Positions 15,828 to 23,489 of a stretch of 43,770 nt of DNA are shown here, in pieces; within the stretch, counting starts at the first letter, position 1; each line of letters begins with the position of its first letter. The stretch is from Ruminococcaceae bacterium UBA3751 (lineage in GTDB: Bacteria; Bacillota; Clostridia; Oscillospirales; Acutalibacteraceae): the NCBI GenBank assembly GCA_002371215.1, contig DFGL01000006.1, forward strand, positions 18,970-62,739, in the 5' to 3' direction. The notes under the pieces were generated by a model. That model saw only the letters and a program-made list of their open reading frames with translations. It did not search any database and was not told the DNA's origin. Both the position numbers and the translations under genes were made by a program.

Positions 15828-17213
15828 ATGGATTACGGCAGCTTTACAGCCCTTGAACTCGGCAAAATGATAAAAGCGGGGGAGGTTACTTCCCCTGAGC
15901 TTTGCGAGTTTTTTCTCAGTAAAAACGATGAATATAACGCCTTTATAAGCAAAAATAAAAACGCGCTATCCGAGGCGGAGGAAATTCAGAAAAAAATTGA
16001 CGGCGGTGAGCTCGCTTCACCCCTTGCCGGCGTTCCGATTGCCGTTAAGGATAATATCTGTACCGACGGGATAAAAACAACCTGCGCCTCAAAAATGCTT
16101 TCTGATTTTGTTCCGCCGTACGACGCGACTGTTATCAAAAAGCTGAAAAACGCAGGGCTGCTTATCCTCGGCAAAACGAATATGGATGAGTTTGCTATGG
16201 GCTCAACGGGTGAAACCTCGTACTACGGAGCGGCGCTCAATCCGCTTGATATAAAAAGGGCAGCGGGCGGTTCGTCCTCGGGCTCGGCAGCAGCTGTTGC
16301 GGGAAGCCTTGCCCCGCTCGCTCTCGGAAGCGATACGGGCGGCTCTGTTCGTATGCCCGCGTCATACTGCGGCGTTACGGGGCTTAAACCTACCTACGGC
16401 GCAGTTTCGCGCTATGGTTTAATCGCGTATGCCTCCTCGTTTGATACAATCGGTACAATCTGCAAAAATGCTGCCGATACCGCCGCGCTTTATAATATTA
16501 TAAGCAGCAGGGATATAAAGGATTCAACCTCGCTTGAGTGCAAAAAGCTTATGCTTAACAGCGGTAGAACTCATAAAGGCGTAAAAATCGGAGTTATGGA
16601 AAACGTAAGCGACAAGGCTGTAAAGCGTTTTGAAAATCTCGGCGCGAAGGTTGAGCGCTTCAGCTTTAAGCTTCTTGAATACGCCGTACCTGCTTACTAT
16701 ATTATTGCCTGCGCTCAGGCTTCATCCAACCTTGCGCGGTATGACGGAGTACGCTACGGATACCGCAGCGAAGCTTCTGCAACGATAGGCGGGCTGTTTA
16801 AGAATTCGCGAACGGAGGGCTTCGGCTCGGAGGTTAAAAAGCGTATTATGCTCGGCAATTTTGTTCTGTCTGCAGGATATTATGATGAATACTATGTAAA
16901 AGCGCTTAAGGTTAAAAATATGATTAATAAAGAGTTTGTAAAGCTCTTTGAAAAGTACGATTATATTCTTGCGCCCGTTACGGATTCTGCGGCGCCGAGG
17001 CTCGGCGAAAGCCTTGATAAGCCTCTGAAAATGTACAGCAGCGACGTTTATAACGTGCTTGCAAATCTGACGGGGCTTCCGGCAGTTACCGTAAGCGCAG
17101 GGAATGATAAAAACGGTATGCCCGTCGGCGCTCAGCTTATCGGCAAAGCACTTTCTGAAAACGGACTTCTTGATATTATTAATGCTATTGAAAGGGAAGA
17201 GTATGGCATTTGA
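15828..17213 (+). CDS. gatA: Asp-tRNA(Asn)/Glu-tRNA(Gln) amidotransferase subunit A
   Basis: 461 residues. GatA is the amidase subunit that frees ammonia from glutamine. The amidase signature and catalytic triad are intact: Lys74 in GVPIAVKDN, Ser149 in AAGGSSSGSAAAVAG and Ser173 in GSDTGGSVRMP. The protein is slightly shorter than the usual roughly 485 residues because the segment after KIGVMENVSD is compact, losing most of a surface helix region; the core is unaffected. GGAGGG precedes the ATG. gatB overlaps its last 11 nt. Confidence 0.97.
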   Translation: MDYGSFTALELGKMIKAGEVTSPELCEFFLSKNDEYNAFISKNKNALSEAEEIQKKIDGGELASPLAGVPIAVKDNICTDGIKTTCASKMLSDFVPPYDATVIKKLKNAGLLILGKTNMDEFAMGSTGETSYYGAALNPLDIKRAAGGSSSGSAAAVAGSLAPLALGSDTGGSVRMPASYCGVTGLKPTYGAVSRYGLIAYASSFDTIGTICKNAADTAALYNIISSRDIKDSTSLECKKLMLNSGRTHKGVKIGVMENVSDKAVKRFENLGAKVERFSFKLLEYAVPAYYIIACAQASSNLARYDGVRYGYRSEASATIGGLFKNSRTEGFGSEVKKRIMLGNFVLSAGYYDEYYVKALKVKNMINKEFVKLFEKYDYILAPVTDSAAPRLGESLDKPLKMYSSDVYNVLANLTGLPAVTVSAGNDKNGMPVGAQLIGKALSENGLLDIINAIEREEYGI

Positions 17214-18603
17214 AACAGTGTGCGGGCTTGAGGTCCACACGGAGCTTCTTACAAAAACTAAAATATTCTGCTCCTGCACTACTGCCTTCGGCGGTGAGCC
17301 TAATTCTCACTGCTGCGAAGTCTGTACGGGTATGCCCGGAACACTTCCCGTTCTTAATGAAAGGGTGCTTGAATATGCCGTAAGGTGCGGCATTGCGCTG
17401 AACTGTGAAATAACAAATTATATCAAGTTTGACCGTAAAAACTATTTTTACCCCGATTTACCCAAGGCATACCAGATTTCACAGCTCTATCTTCCGATTT
17501 GCACTAACGGCTACGTTGAAATAAATGACAGCATAAACGGCGGCAAAAAGCGCGTTCGTATCCATGAAATTCATATGGAGGAGGACGCGGGAAAGCTCAT
17601 TCATTCAGACGGAAAAAGCCTTGTTAATTATAACCGCGCGGGTGTTCCTCTCCTTGAAATAGTCAGCGAGCCCGATATTTCAAACGGAACCGAGGCGGCT
17701 GAGTATACCGAAAAGCTCAGGGAAATCCTTATGTTCTGCGGTATATCGGACTGTAAAATGCAGGAGGGCTCTCTGCGTGCGGATGTAAACGTTTCCGTAA
17801 GAAGAGCGGGCGAAAAGCTCGGAACAAGAACGGAGATGAAAAACCTCAGCTCCTTCCGCGCTATTAAAACTGCCGTTGACAGCGAAGCCGAAAGACAGAT
17901 TGCCCTTATTGAAAGCGGGGAAAAGGTCGTTCAGCAAACCCGCCGTTTTGACGAAAAAAGCGGTAGCTCCTATTCAATGCGCAATAAGGAGGAGGCAAAC
18001 GATTATAAGTATTTTCCGGAGCCGGATATTCCGCCTATAGTGATAAGTAATGAATACATAGCTTCCGTCAGAAGCAAAATGCCCGAGCTCCCTGATGAAA
18101 AGAGAAAAAAGTATTCCTCTCTCGGACTCAGCAATTACGATATTCAGCTTCTCTGCTCTGATATTTACTATGCCTCTCTTTTTGAAAAAACGCTTAAAAT
18201 AACGGCGCTTCCTAAAGTTACGGCTAACTGGATAACCGGTGAGGTTATGGCGCTTCATAGAAAGTATGACGTTAAGCCCGATATGCTCGCAGAGATAATT
18301 TTGCTTTCTGAAAATAAAAAAATAACCCGCGAGGCTGCAAAGGAAACCTTTTCCTCCTGTATTATAACAGGCGAGCTGCCAACGGATTATGTTAAGCGTA
18401 ATTCACTTGAAATTATTAAGGATGAAAGCCTGATAAAGAATACCGTAACGGGAATTATAAACGAAAACCCGAAAGCGGTTGAGGAGTTTACGCAGGGTAA
18501 GGATAAAGCGCTTAATTTCCTTGTCGGGCAGTGTATGCGAGCCCTTAAAGGTAAAGCCTCTGCCGAGGAGATACGGGCGGAAATAATAAAAGCTATTCGT
18601 TGA
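17203..18603 (+). CDS. gatB: Asp-tRNA(Asn)/Glu-tRNA(Gln) amidotransferase subunit B
   Basis: 466 residues from the ATG at 17203, preceded by AGGGAAG; longer upstream frames merely shadow gatA. GatB binds the misacylated tRNA, activates it and receives ammonia from GatA. Landmarks: CGLEVHTELLTKTKIFCSC, the zinc-site cysteines in SHCCEVCTGMPG, YFYPDLPKAYQISQ, HMEEDAGKLIH, YNRAGVPLLEIVSEPD and EMKNLSSFRA. The C-terminal YqeY-like tRNA-binding helices end with GKASAEEIRAEIIK. The last 11 nt overlap the convergent membrane-protein gene, and no terminator lies between them. Confidence 0.97.
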   Translation: MAFETVCGLEVHTELLTKTKIFCSCTTAFGGEPNSHCCEVCTGMPGTLPVLNERVLEYAVRCGIALNCEITNYIKFDRKNYFYPDLPKAYQISQLYLPICTNGYVEINDSINGGKKRVRIHEIHMEEDAGKLIHSDGKSLVNYNRAGVPLLEIVSEPDISNGTEAAEYTEKLREILMFCGISDCKMQEGSLRADVNVSVRRAGEKLGTRTEMKNLSSFRAIKTAVDSEAERQIALIESGEKVVQQTRRFDEKSGSSYSMRNKEEANDYKYFPEPDIPPIVISNEYIASVRSKMPELPDEKRKKYSSLGLSNYDIQLLCSDIYYASLFEKTLKITALPKVTANWITGEVMALHRKYDVKPDMLAEIILLSENKKITREAAKETFSSCIITGELPTDYVKRNSLEIIKDESLIKNTVTGIINENPKAVEEFTQGKDKALNFLVGQCMRALKGKASAEEIRAEIIKAIR

Positions 18604-18883
18604 TTTCTTCGGCTTCCGCCTTTTTGTCGCGGCTTTTGTTGATAAAGTAAACGATAATATTTACCGCAACGAAGATAAGGTTAATAAAGTAAACCGCAAG
18701 AACGTAGTTTATTCTGTGAGCGGCAAATTTTGCGGCAATTCCCGCAACGTAGCCGACTGTAATAAGAATTAAAAATTTAAGGCTTGTTGAAGCCGCCGTT
18801 TTTGCGCGGATATTTTTAACTAAATTTATGGGCCATGAAAGTCCAAAGCAAACTAACATTATCGTTTCAAGTATTTCTGCCAT
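18593..18883 (-). CDS. small PQ-loop-like membrane protein
   Basis: 96 residues with three hydrophobic helices (about 4-20, 34-54 and 62-82) and a charged C-terminal tail. The first helix and following loop, CFGLSWPINLVKNIRAKTAA, resemble PQ-loop/SemiSWEET-type proteins in layout but lack a clear PQ pair, so the family call is tentative. CAGGAG lies upstream of the ATG. Its 3' end overlaps gatB tail to tail, and the gatCAB message may run antisense through the whole gene. It follows the nuclease gene on the same strand after a 51-nt gap that holds a hairpin. Confidence 0.6.
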   Translation of the reverse strand: MAEILETIMLVCFGLSWPINLVKNIRAKTAASTSLKFLILITVGYVAGIAAKFAAHRINYVLAVYFINLIFVAVNIIVYFINKSRDKKAEAEEINE

Positions 18884-18912
18884 TTTATTTCTCCTGTTAT
18901 TAATACTTATTG

Positions 18913-18936
18913 AAAGCGTCCTTCGGGCGCTTTTTT
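18913..18936 (+). terminator. hairpin terminator read from the plus strand
   Basis: AAAGCGTCC/GGGCGCTTT (9 bp, one G-T pair) with a 3-nt loop, followed by six T residues on the plus strand only. It is the first terminator downstream of gatCAB in that direction. On the minus strand it lies directly after the nuclease stop but has only a short T tract. Confidence 0.65.
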
Positions 18937-19837
18937 ACGGTCTGCATTCGCCGCAGGGAGTGTATCCCTCTGCAATCAACTCGTCAACGCTTTCGTTTGA
19001 GAAAAGCTTGTTTTTATCGCTCATCGTTTTAACTCCGCTGCAATCGGGTCTGTGTATTTTGCCCGATTTTTTATTTATAACGTAAGCCGCTTCAATTTTT
19101 TTTGTTGTCGTTTCCTTAACGGTTGCCTCTGCGTCTCCCGTTTTATAATCAATTTTAACGTTGGGCTGAACATTGTAGCAAAAAACGTTAAAACAAAGTC
19201 CGCGCCCGACGTCCTCAACGGAGTATGCCTCCATCTGTACTCCTCTTGCAACAAGCTCTGTGCCGCTGTAAATCGGAGTAACTCTGTAAAGAACGTGGTT
19301 TCCCGTTTCTCTTATGTATTCAGCCGTCATATTCTCGAACGGCAGCATACCTTCAATATTCAGATAGCGCGTTCCCGTTATCAGATTTTTTTCGTTTGCG
19401 TTTTCGCCCGTAAGCTGAAAGCCGATAAGGTGGCAGCGGTTATAAAGGCTTTCGCCGTCAATAAAGCTGAAGCGTATGCTATGCCAGCCCGTCGGCTTAA
19501 CCTCTGATATGGTTTCGCGCTCATCCTTTGGCATAAGCTCTTTTCCTATACAGGCAACGCTTTCCCTGCACCTTCCGTAGCGGTCAAGCTCTGCGTAATG
19601 CTCGTAAGGCTTTGCCTTAAGCTCGGATTGGTTAAAATCAGGAGCGTTGTTATTTATTACGATATACGGCTTGCCGCTGTAATCGGGAATATCCTCTGCC
19701 TCAAGCCCGACTGCTTTGTTAACCGTAATGCCTGCTTCGGATTGTCCCGGGGAAGTTACCTGAGAAATATCTGCCTTTTTGCAGGAACAAAGCAGGAGCG
19801 CGGCAGCAAGAATTAACGCTGTTATTTTTAATTTCAT
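18935..19837 (-). CDS. secreted DNA/RNA non-specific endonuclease lipoprotein
   Basis: 300 residues. A lipoprotein-type signal (hydrophobic 5-16, then CSC with Cys17/Cys19) is followed by a beta-beta-alpha-metal nuclease domain. That domain has LDRYGRCRESVACIGKELMP, YNRCHLIGFQLTGEN (catalytic histidine and the NEKNLITGTRYLN metal-binding asparagine segment) and a strand-rich end. The usual DRGH motif is varied to NRCH, as in EndA/streptodornase-type nucleases. The C-terminal 45 residues form a cysteine-containing Ada-like zinc module (IHRPDCSGV then GYTPCGECRP). Likely role: degrading extracellular nucleic acid at the cell surface. Confidence 0.88.
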   Translation of the reverse strand: MKLKITALILAAALLLCSCKKADISQVTSPGQSEAGITVNKAVGLEAEDIPDYSGKPYIVINNNAPDFNQSELKAKPYEHYAELDRYGRCRESVACIGKELMPKDERETISEVKPTGWHSIRFSFIDGESLYNRCHLIGFQLTGENANEKNLITGTRYLNIEGMLPFENMTAEYIRETGNHVLYRVTPIYSGTELVARGVQMEAYSVEDVGRGLCFNVFCYNVQPNVKIDYKTGDAEATVKETTTKKIEAAYVINKKSGKIHRPDCSGVKTMSDKNKLFSNESVDELIAEGYTPCGECRP

Positions 19838-19884
19838 TATTAAACCTCTGATATTTATTAATTACATAATACCATAAAGAACTC

Positions 19885-19914
19885 ATTATATCAATTTCAG
19901 TTTTCTGCTTTCAA
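19885..19914 (-). promoter_or_regulatory. sigma-A promoter of the nuclease lipoprotein gene
   Basis: On the minus strand: -35 TTGAAA (19909-19914), 18-bp spacer, -10 TATAAT (19885-19890). It overlaps the last codons of ylbJ, so the nuclease can be transcribed independently. Confidence 0.6.
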
Positions 19915-20923
19915 TATCAAAAACAATAACCGCACAGCCGATTATCATTATTAAACTGAGAGCAAGGCTGCCGTTAGTGAATTCATGGGAGCGGGAGGAA
20001 AGGTTATTAAAAACCTCCGCTTCCTGAGGAAAAAAGTAAAGGTATGTTTTCATTATAAAAAAGGAAAGCAAAGCGCTTATCATTCTGTAAAGCAGGAATT
20101 CTCTGTATTTTAATTTCATTTCCTTAAGGTAACCGATTAATTGTAAATGAATACAAAGCCCGCCGAATGAGAGGAAAAACGCGCAGTACGGAAGCGGTAA
20201 AGGATTTTTTGCAAGACATATTCCGTTAGTTATTTCAAGCAACGGTGCAAGCTGGGAGGGCGGGTTTATTATTCCGTAAAGCGCTGAAAAAAGGATGATG
20301 TACGCCGAAAGCATTGCTATGGCTTTAACCGCTGTCTCCGCCGAATCGGAAAGAGCGAAGGAAAAATCGGGGTGGTTTTTTTCTTTTTGTTTTTTCGTTG
20401 TTCTGCAGTTTGTTTTTCTTTCAAAAAGCATAATGATTAATGCGGAAAGTATGTTTGATAAAAAAAGAAGCAGTCCCGTTTTTGTGCTGCCATAGGTTAC
20501 GGTACCTACTGCGGTGATAATAAATGCTCCGCCGCCGCATATATTAAAGTGCATTATTCTTTCTGCCGTGCGGGAATCAATATGCCCCTTCTTATAAAGC
20601 TCTCTCGTCAGAACCGTTCCCGTGGGATAACCGCCGATAAGCCCTAATATTACCGCGCTGACTGTTGAGGAAGGAAGGCGAAATATCTTTTCGTAAATCC
20701 TGCCGAAAAGTCTTTCAATAATCTCAGAACAGGCGGTTTTAATTATAAGATTTGATATTATCAAAACGGGAAGCAGGGAGGGAATAATGATTTTCTCACA
20801 CATTTTTATTCCGCTGAGCGCTCCCGCCTTTGCCGATGCGGATAATAAGCAAAGCGCTCCGATTACAGAAAAAAGAATAAAGGTAAGAACGCTGTTTTTA
20901 ACTGTTTTCAACTTAATCACCAA
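19886..20923 (-). CDS. ylbJ: sporulation integral membrane protein YlbJ-like
   Basis: 345 residues with about eight to nine membrane helices and the nucleoside-recognition (gate) domain layout. Family landmarks are IIIPSLLPVLIISNLI, LGLIGGYPTGTVLTRELY and MHFNICGGGAFIITAVG. YlbJ is a sporulation membrane protein in Bacillus needed for proper spore coat and cortex formation; its substrate is unknown. It is shorter than the roughly 408-residue Bacillus protein. The start is uncertain: TTG at 20923, GTG at 20920 or TTG at 20911. The last has GGTGAT just upstream, able to pair with 16S rRNA. No sigma-E promoter was recognised. It lies beyond the EPS terminator. Confidence 0.82.
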   Translation of the reverse strand: MVIKLKTVKNSVLTFILFSVIGALCLLSASAKAGALSGIKMCEKIIIPSLLPVLIISNLIIKTACSEIIERLFGRIYEKIFRLPSSTVSAVILGLIGGYPTGTVLTRELYKKGHIDSRTAERIMHFNICGGGAFIITAVGTVTYGSTKTGLLLFLSNILSALIIMLFERKTNCRTTKKQKEKNHPDFSFALSDSAETAVKAIAMLSAYIILFSALYGIINPPSQLAPLLEITNGICLAKNPLPLPYCAFFLSFGGLCIHLQLIGYLKEMKLKYREFLLYRMISALLSFFIMKTYLYFFPQEAEVFNNLSSRSHEFTNGSLALSLIMIIGCAVIVFDIESRKLKLI

Positions 20924-20935
20924 TAATAAATATGC

Positions 20936-20968
20936 AAAAAAATAAACAGGCTTTACACCTGTTTATTT
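20936..20968 (-). terminator. intrinsic terminator of the cps operon
   Basis: AAATAAACAGG/CCTGTTTATTT perfect 11-bp stem with a 7-nt loop. On the minus strand it is followed by a run of T. The cpsB stop codon lies inside the stem. Confidence 0.88.
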
Positions 20969-21679
20969 TAGTATGTTATTAGCGTTTTGAATTAACTCTT
21001 TAAGCGCTTCCTCAGAGCATTTTTTTATTATCATATTTGCTCCGTCTTCATATTCGGGAGGGCGGGAGGAAAGATTGTGGCAATCGCTTCCGATTAAATG
21101 AATCATACCCTCGTTGAGTAGTTTGTAAAGTCTTTTTCTTATATGCCTCGGGGAGTCGCTGAAGGAGCTGATATTTACCTGAGTAAGACAGCCCATATCA
21201 ACGTATTCCTCAAGTACTCCCTTACCGTCAATCAGCGCTCTGTAGCGCTCAATGTGGGCAAGAATAGGCTTAGCGCCGTAATCACAGTAAAGATTAACAA
21301 GTCTGTTGTATACGTCGCTTCCGAAATCGGAAGAAAAGCTGTGCTCAATAAGAACGTAATCGGAATTGCCTATAAATAACTCTTTAATATCGTTGTTGTT
21401 AAAAAGATAATCGCTGATATAAACCTCTGCAGCCGGGATAAGCTCAGGGCTGTCGGGAGGAAGGGCGTTTAAAAGCAGATTAAACGCCTTGTCTCTTTTT
21501 CTTAAAAAATCGTTAAGCGAAATGTTGTCGGAATAATAATGCGGCGTAAGAACAATTTTCTTTGTGCCCTGCTGTTTGAGCCTGTCAATCATTTCAAGGC
21601 TTGTTTCAACGTCACGCGCCCCGTCGTCTATGCCGGGAATTATATGACAGTGCATTTCAACTAAATTATCAATATACAT
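20963..21679 (-). CDS. cpsB: tyrosine-protein phosphatase, CpsB/YwqE PHP family
   Basis: 238 residues. A manganese-dependent PHP-domain phosphatase that removes phosphate from the tyrosine tail of the neighbouring kinase. Metal-binding motifs are intact: HCHIIPGIDDGA near the N-terminus, LTPHYY, EVYISDYLF, AHIERY and GSDCHNLSSRPP. The gene is 17 nt downstream of cpsD on the same strand, with no strong ribosome binding site, so coupled translation is likely. It ends the cpsC-cpsD-cpsB set. Confidence 0.93.
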   Translation of the reverse strand: MYIDNLVEMHCHIIPGIDDGARDVETSLEMIDRLKQQGTKKIVLTPHYYSDNISLNDFLRKRDKAFNLLLNALPPDSPELIPAAEVYISDYLFNNNDIKELFIGNSDYVLIEHSFSSDFGSDVYNRLVNLYCDYGAKPILAHIERYRALIDGKGVLEEYVDMGCLTQVNISSFSDSPRHIRKRLYKLLNEGMIHLIGSDCHNLSSRPPEYEDGANMIIKKCSEEALKELIQNANNILK

Positions 21680-21696
21680 AATATACCAGCCCGATT

Positions 21697-22569
21697 CTAT
21701 CTTCTGGGCGGTTCATTATCGCGCGGCTGCTGCGGAGCATATCCGCCGTAACCGTAACCGCCATAGCCGTATCCGCCGTAACCGTAACCGTAACCGCCGT
21801 AGCCGTATCCGCCATAGCCGTATCCGTAGCGGTATTTGCTGTATTTACCGTAATTGTATTTTCCGCCCGACTTCGTCTCAACAAAGTTAACAACAAAGCC
21901 GAGTATTTTTGCGTCAATGAATTCAAGCGCTGCAATTGCCTTTTCAACCTCGGGATGCGTGCTCTGGTTGTAACGAACGACAAGAACGACGCCGTCGCTC
22001 TCTCTGATTATCGGGAGAGCGTCCGATACGATATTGATAGGCGGCGTGTCGATAATAATATAATCAAAATCGTTGCTTACGTCGTCCAAGAAATTAGCCA
22101 TAGGCTCGCTGCCGAGAATTTCTGCAGGGTTTGGCGGGATTGAGCCTGAGCAGATAACGGAAAGATTTTCATATTCCGTTACGTGAACAATGCTGAAAAG
22201 GTCAACCCTGTCCTGATTTGAGGCGGAAACCGTTGAACCGAGGTAGTCGGTAAGTCCGGGAGTGTTTGAAATGGAAAAATACTGATGTATCTTAGGCTTG
22301 CGCAGGTCTCCGTCAATAAGAAGAACCTTTTGTCCTGCCTGAGCAAAGGATATAGCAAGGTTAATAGTAGTTGTGGTTTTTCCCTCTCCCGCTACAGATG
22401 ATGTAAAAACTATTTTTTTGCATCCCTTTTTCATCAGGGAGAACGTAATGTTAGCTCTGATACTTTTATATGATTCCTCAACCTTGAATTTAAGCGAAGG
22501 GCTGAGTGAAAGGTCCTTAAGCAGTGTTCTTGAGGAATTAAAGCTTTTCTGTTTAGTCTTTTTTGACAT
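21697..22569 (-). CDS. cpsD: CpsD/CapB-type bacterial tyrosine kinase (BY-kinase)
   Basis: 290 residues from the ATG at 22569 (AAAGGAG 9 nt upstream); an earlier start at 22611 lies in the CpsC frame region. BY-kinases control length and export of exopolysaccharide with CpsC. Motifs: Walker A AGEGKTTTTINLA, Walker A' LLIDGDLRKPK and Walker B DYIIIDTPP. The C-terminal 54 residues carry the phospho-acceptor cluster, here unusually long: 17 tyrosines in repeated YG and YGG units, followed by APQQPRDNEPPRR. The start overlaps cpsC by 17 nt. Confidence 0.95.
   Translation of the reverse strand: MSKKTKQKSFNSSRTLLKDLSLSPSLKFKVEESYKSIRANITFSLMKKGCKKIVFTSSVAGEGKTTTTINLAISFAQAGQKVLLIDGDLRKPKIHQYFSISNTPGLTDYLGSTVSASNQDRVDLFSIVHVTEYENLSVICSGSIPPNPAEILGSEPMANFLDDVSNDFDYIIIDTPPINIVSDALPIIRESDGVVLVVRYNQSTHPEVEKAIAALEFIDAKILGFVVNFVETKSGGKYNYGKYSKYRYGYGYGGYGYGGYGYGYGGYGYGGYGYGGYAPQQPRDNEPPRR
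21739..21828 (-). repeat. Tyr-Gly codon repeat in the cpsD tail
   Basis: About 90 bp of degenerate tandem TAY-GGN codons encoding alternating YG and YGG. The units vary at third positions, so repetition is maintained at protein level. Copy number could change by slippage or recombination. Confidence 0.85.
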
Positions 22570-23320
22570 AGCCCTCAACTCCTTTCGCAGTCTGTACTCC
22601 TCTTCCTTCAAAGTTAGGTATTGAGCCGAGTACGGGGATATTGTACTTTTCGGTTAGTTCATCGCTTGACTTAATTCTTATATCCAGCAGAGTTCTGAGA
22701 ATTACGTACGCCGCTGAAAGAGCGATTCCGATAAGCGCGCAGAAAAGCATTTTCTTTGCGTATCCCGGATTTCCCGCCGTAGTTGCCTTAACCGCTCTGT
22801 CCTCTACGGAAGCTCGTACCAGGCCCTGATTCTTTTCCTTCATAATTTTAGGAACAGTCGTTTCAAGCTGTCTTGCAATTTTATAAGAGAGGTCAGGGTC
22901 GGTAGTTGTAACGGTAATCTTAAATATAGCCGTATCATTAAGAATTTCAACCTCAGTTGCGCCGTTAAGAATGTTTGCAGGGTAGTTTGAGTTATAGGTT
23001 TCGTTAAGGTCGTTAACAACCCTTGAATTAAACTCATTGGTCTGCATAATAGTAATATAGGTCGGCAGCATACTGCGGGTATAATTCATCTTGCTTGTAT
23101 TGCTGGAACGGATTTCGTTAACGGTACTGTTTTCGTCAATATCGTCGTTTCCGTCGGTTGCATAAGCAAGGAATTTAACGTCCGAGCTGTAGGTAAGAGT
23201 TGTATACTGCGAGGTGTAAAAATATCCTATCAAAGCGCCGATTATAGCGAAGATTACAATCAGTTTCCATCTTCGCAGTACGGCAAATAATATCTTTTGT
23301 ACATTTGCATCAATATTCAT
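22553..23320 (-). CDS. cpsC: CpsC/CapA-type Wzz-family polysaccharide co-polymerase
   Basis: 255 residues from the ATG at 23320 (AGGAAG upstream) rather than seven codons earlier. Two transmembrane helices (about 21-38 and 195-215) flank an extracellular domain, the layout of Wzz/CapA proteins. The ends IDIRIKSSDELTEKYNIPVL and GSIPNFEGRG are typical of the cytoplasmic tail that activates the BY-kinase. It sets polysaccharide chain length and anchors CpsD at the membrane. It is first of three minus-strand genes with its own promoter. No glycosyltransferases follow. Confidence 0.93.
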   Translation of the reverse strand: MNIDANVQKILFAVLRRWKLIVIFAIIGALIGYFYTSQYTTLTYSSDVKFLAYATDGNDDIDENSTVNEIRSSNTSKMNYTRSMLPTYITIMQTNEFNSRVVNDLNETYNSNYPANILNGATEVEILNDTAIFKITVTTTDPDLSYKIARQLETTVPKIMKEKNQGLVRASVEDRAVKATTAGNPGYAKKMLFCALIGIALSAAYVILRTLLDIRIKSSDELTEKYNIPVLGSIPNFEGRGVQTAKGVEGYVKKD

Positions 23321-23359
23321 CTGGGTTACTTCCTTATACAAAATATTAATTCAAAATAT

Positions 23360-23388
23360 ATATTACTTTATTGGTATTAATTTGTCAA
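23360..23388 (-). promoter_or_regulatory. sigma-A promoter of cpsC-cpsD-cpsB
   Basis: On the minus strand: consensus -35 TTGACA (23383-23388), 17-bp spacer, weak -10 TAATAT (23360-23365). It is divergent from the PAP2 promoter, with about 42 bp between the -35 boxes. Confidence 0.6.
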
Positions 23389-23430
23389 TGAATAAATCGT
23401 TAACGATTTTTTATAAATGTTAATAAAATC

Positions 23431-23459
23431 TTGAAAAAAAAGGTAATATTTGGTATGAT
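23431..23459 (+). promoter_or_regulatory. sigma-A promoter of the PAP2 gene
   Basis: -35 TTGAAA (23431-23436), 17-bp spacer, -10 TATGAT (23454-23459). The leader to the 23490 ATG is about 24 nt and carries AGGAGGG. Confidence 0.75.
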
Positions 23460-23489
23460 TAGTTTATAGAATTTATGAGGAGGGATTAT

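Noticed and set aside
21739..21828. Short regular repeats resembling a CRISPR array
   Set aside because: Units are 6-9 bp, in frame with a protein and without spacers; they are coding repeats.
21669..21983. Repetitive frame rich in Thr, Ala, Asp and Val on the minus strand
   Set aside because: It is a +1-type shadow of the Tyr-Gly codon repeat in cpsD and has no RBS.
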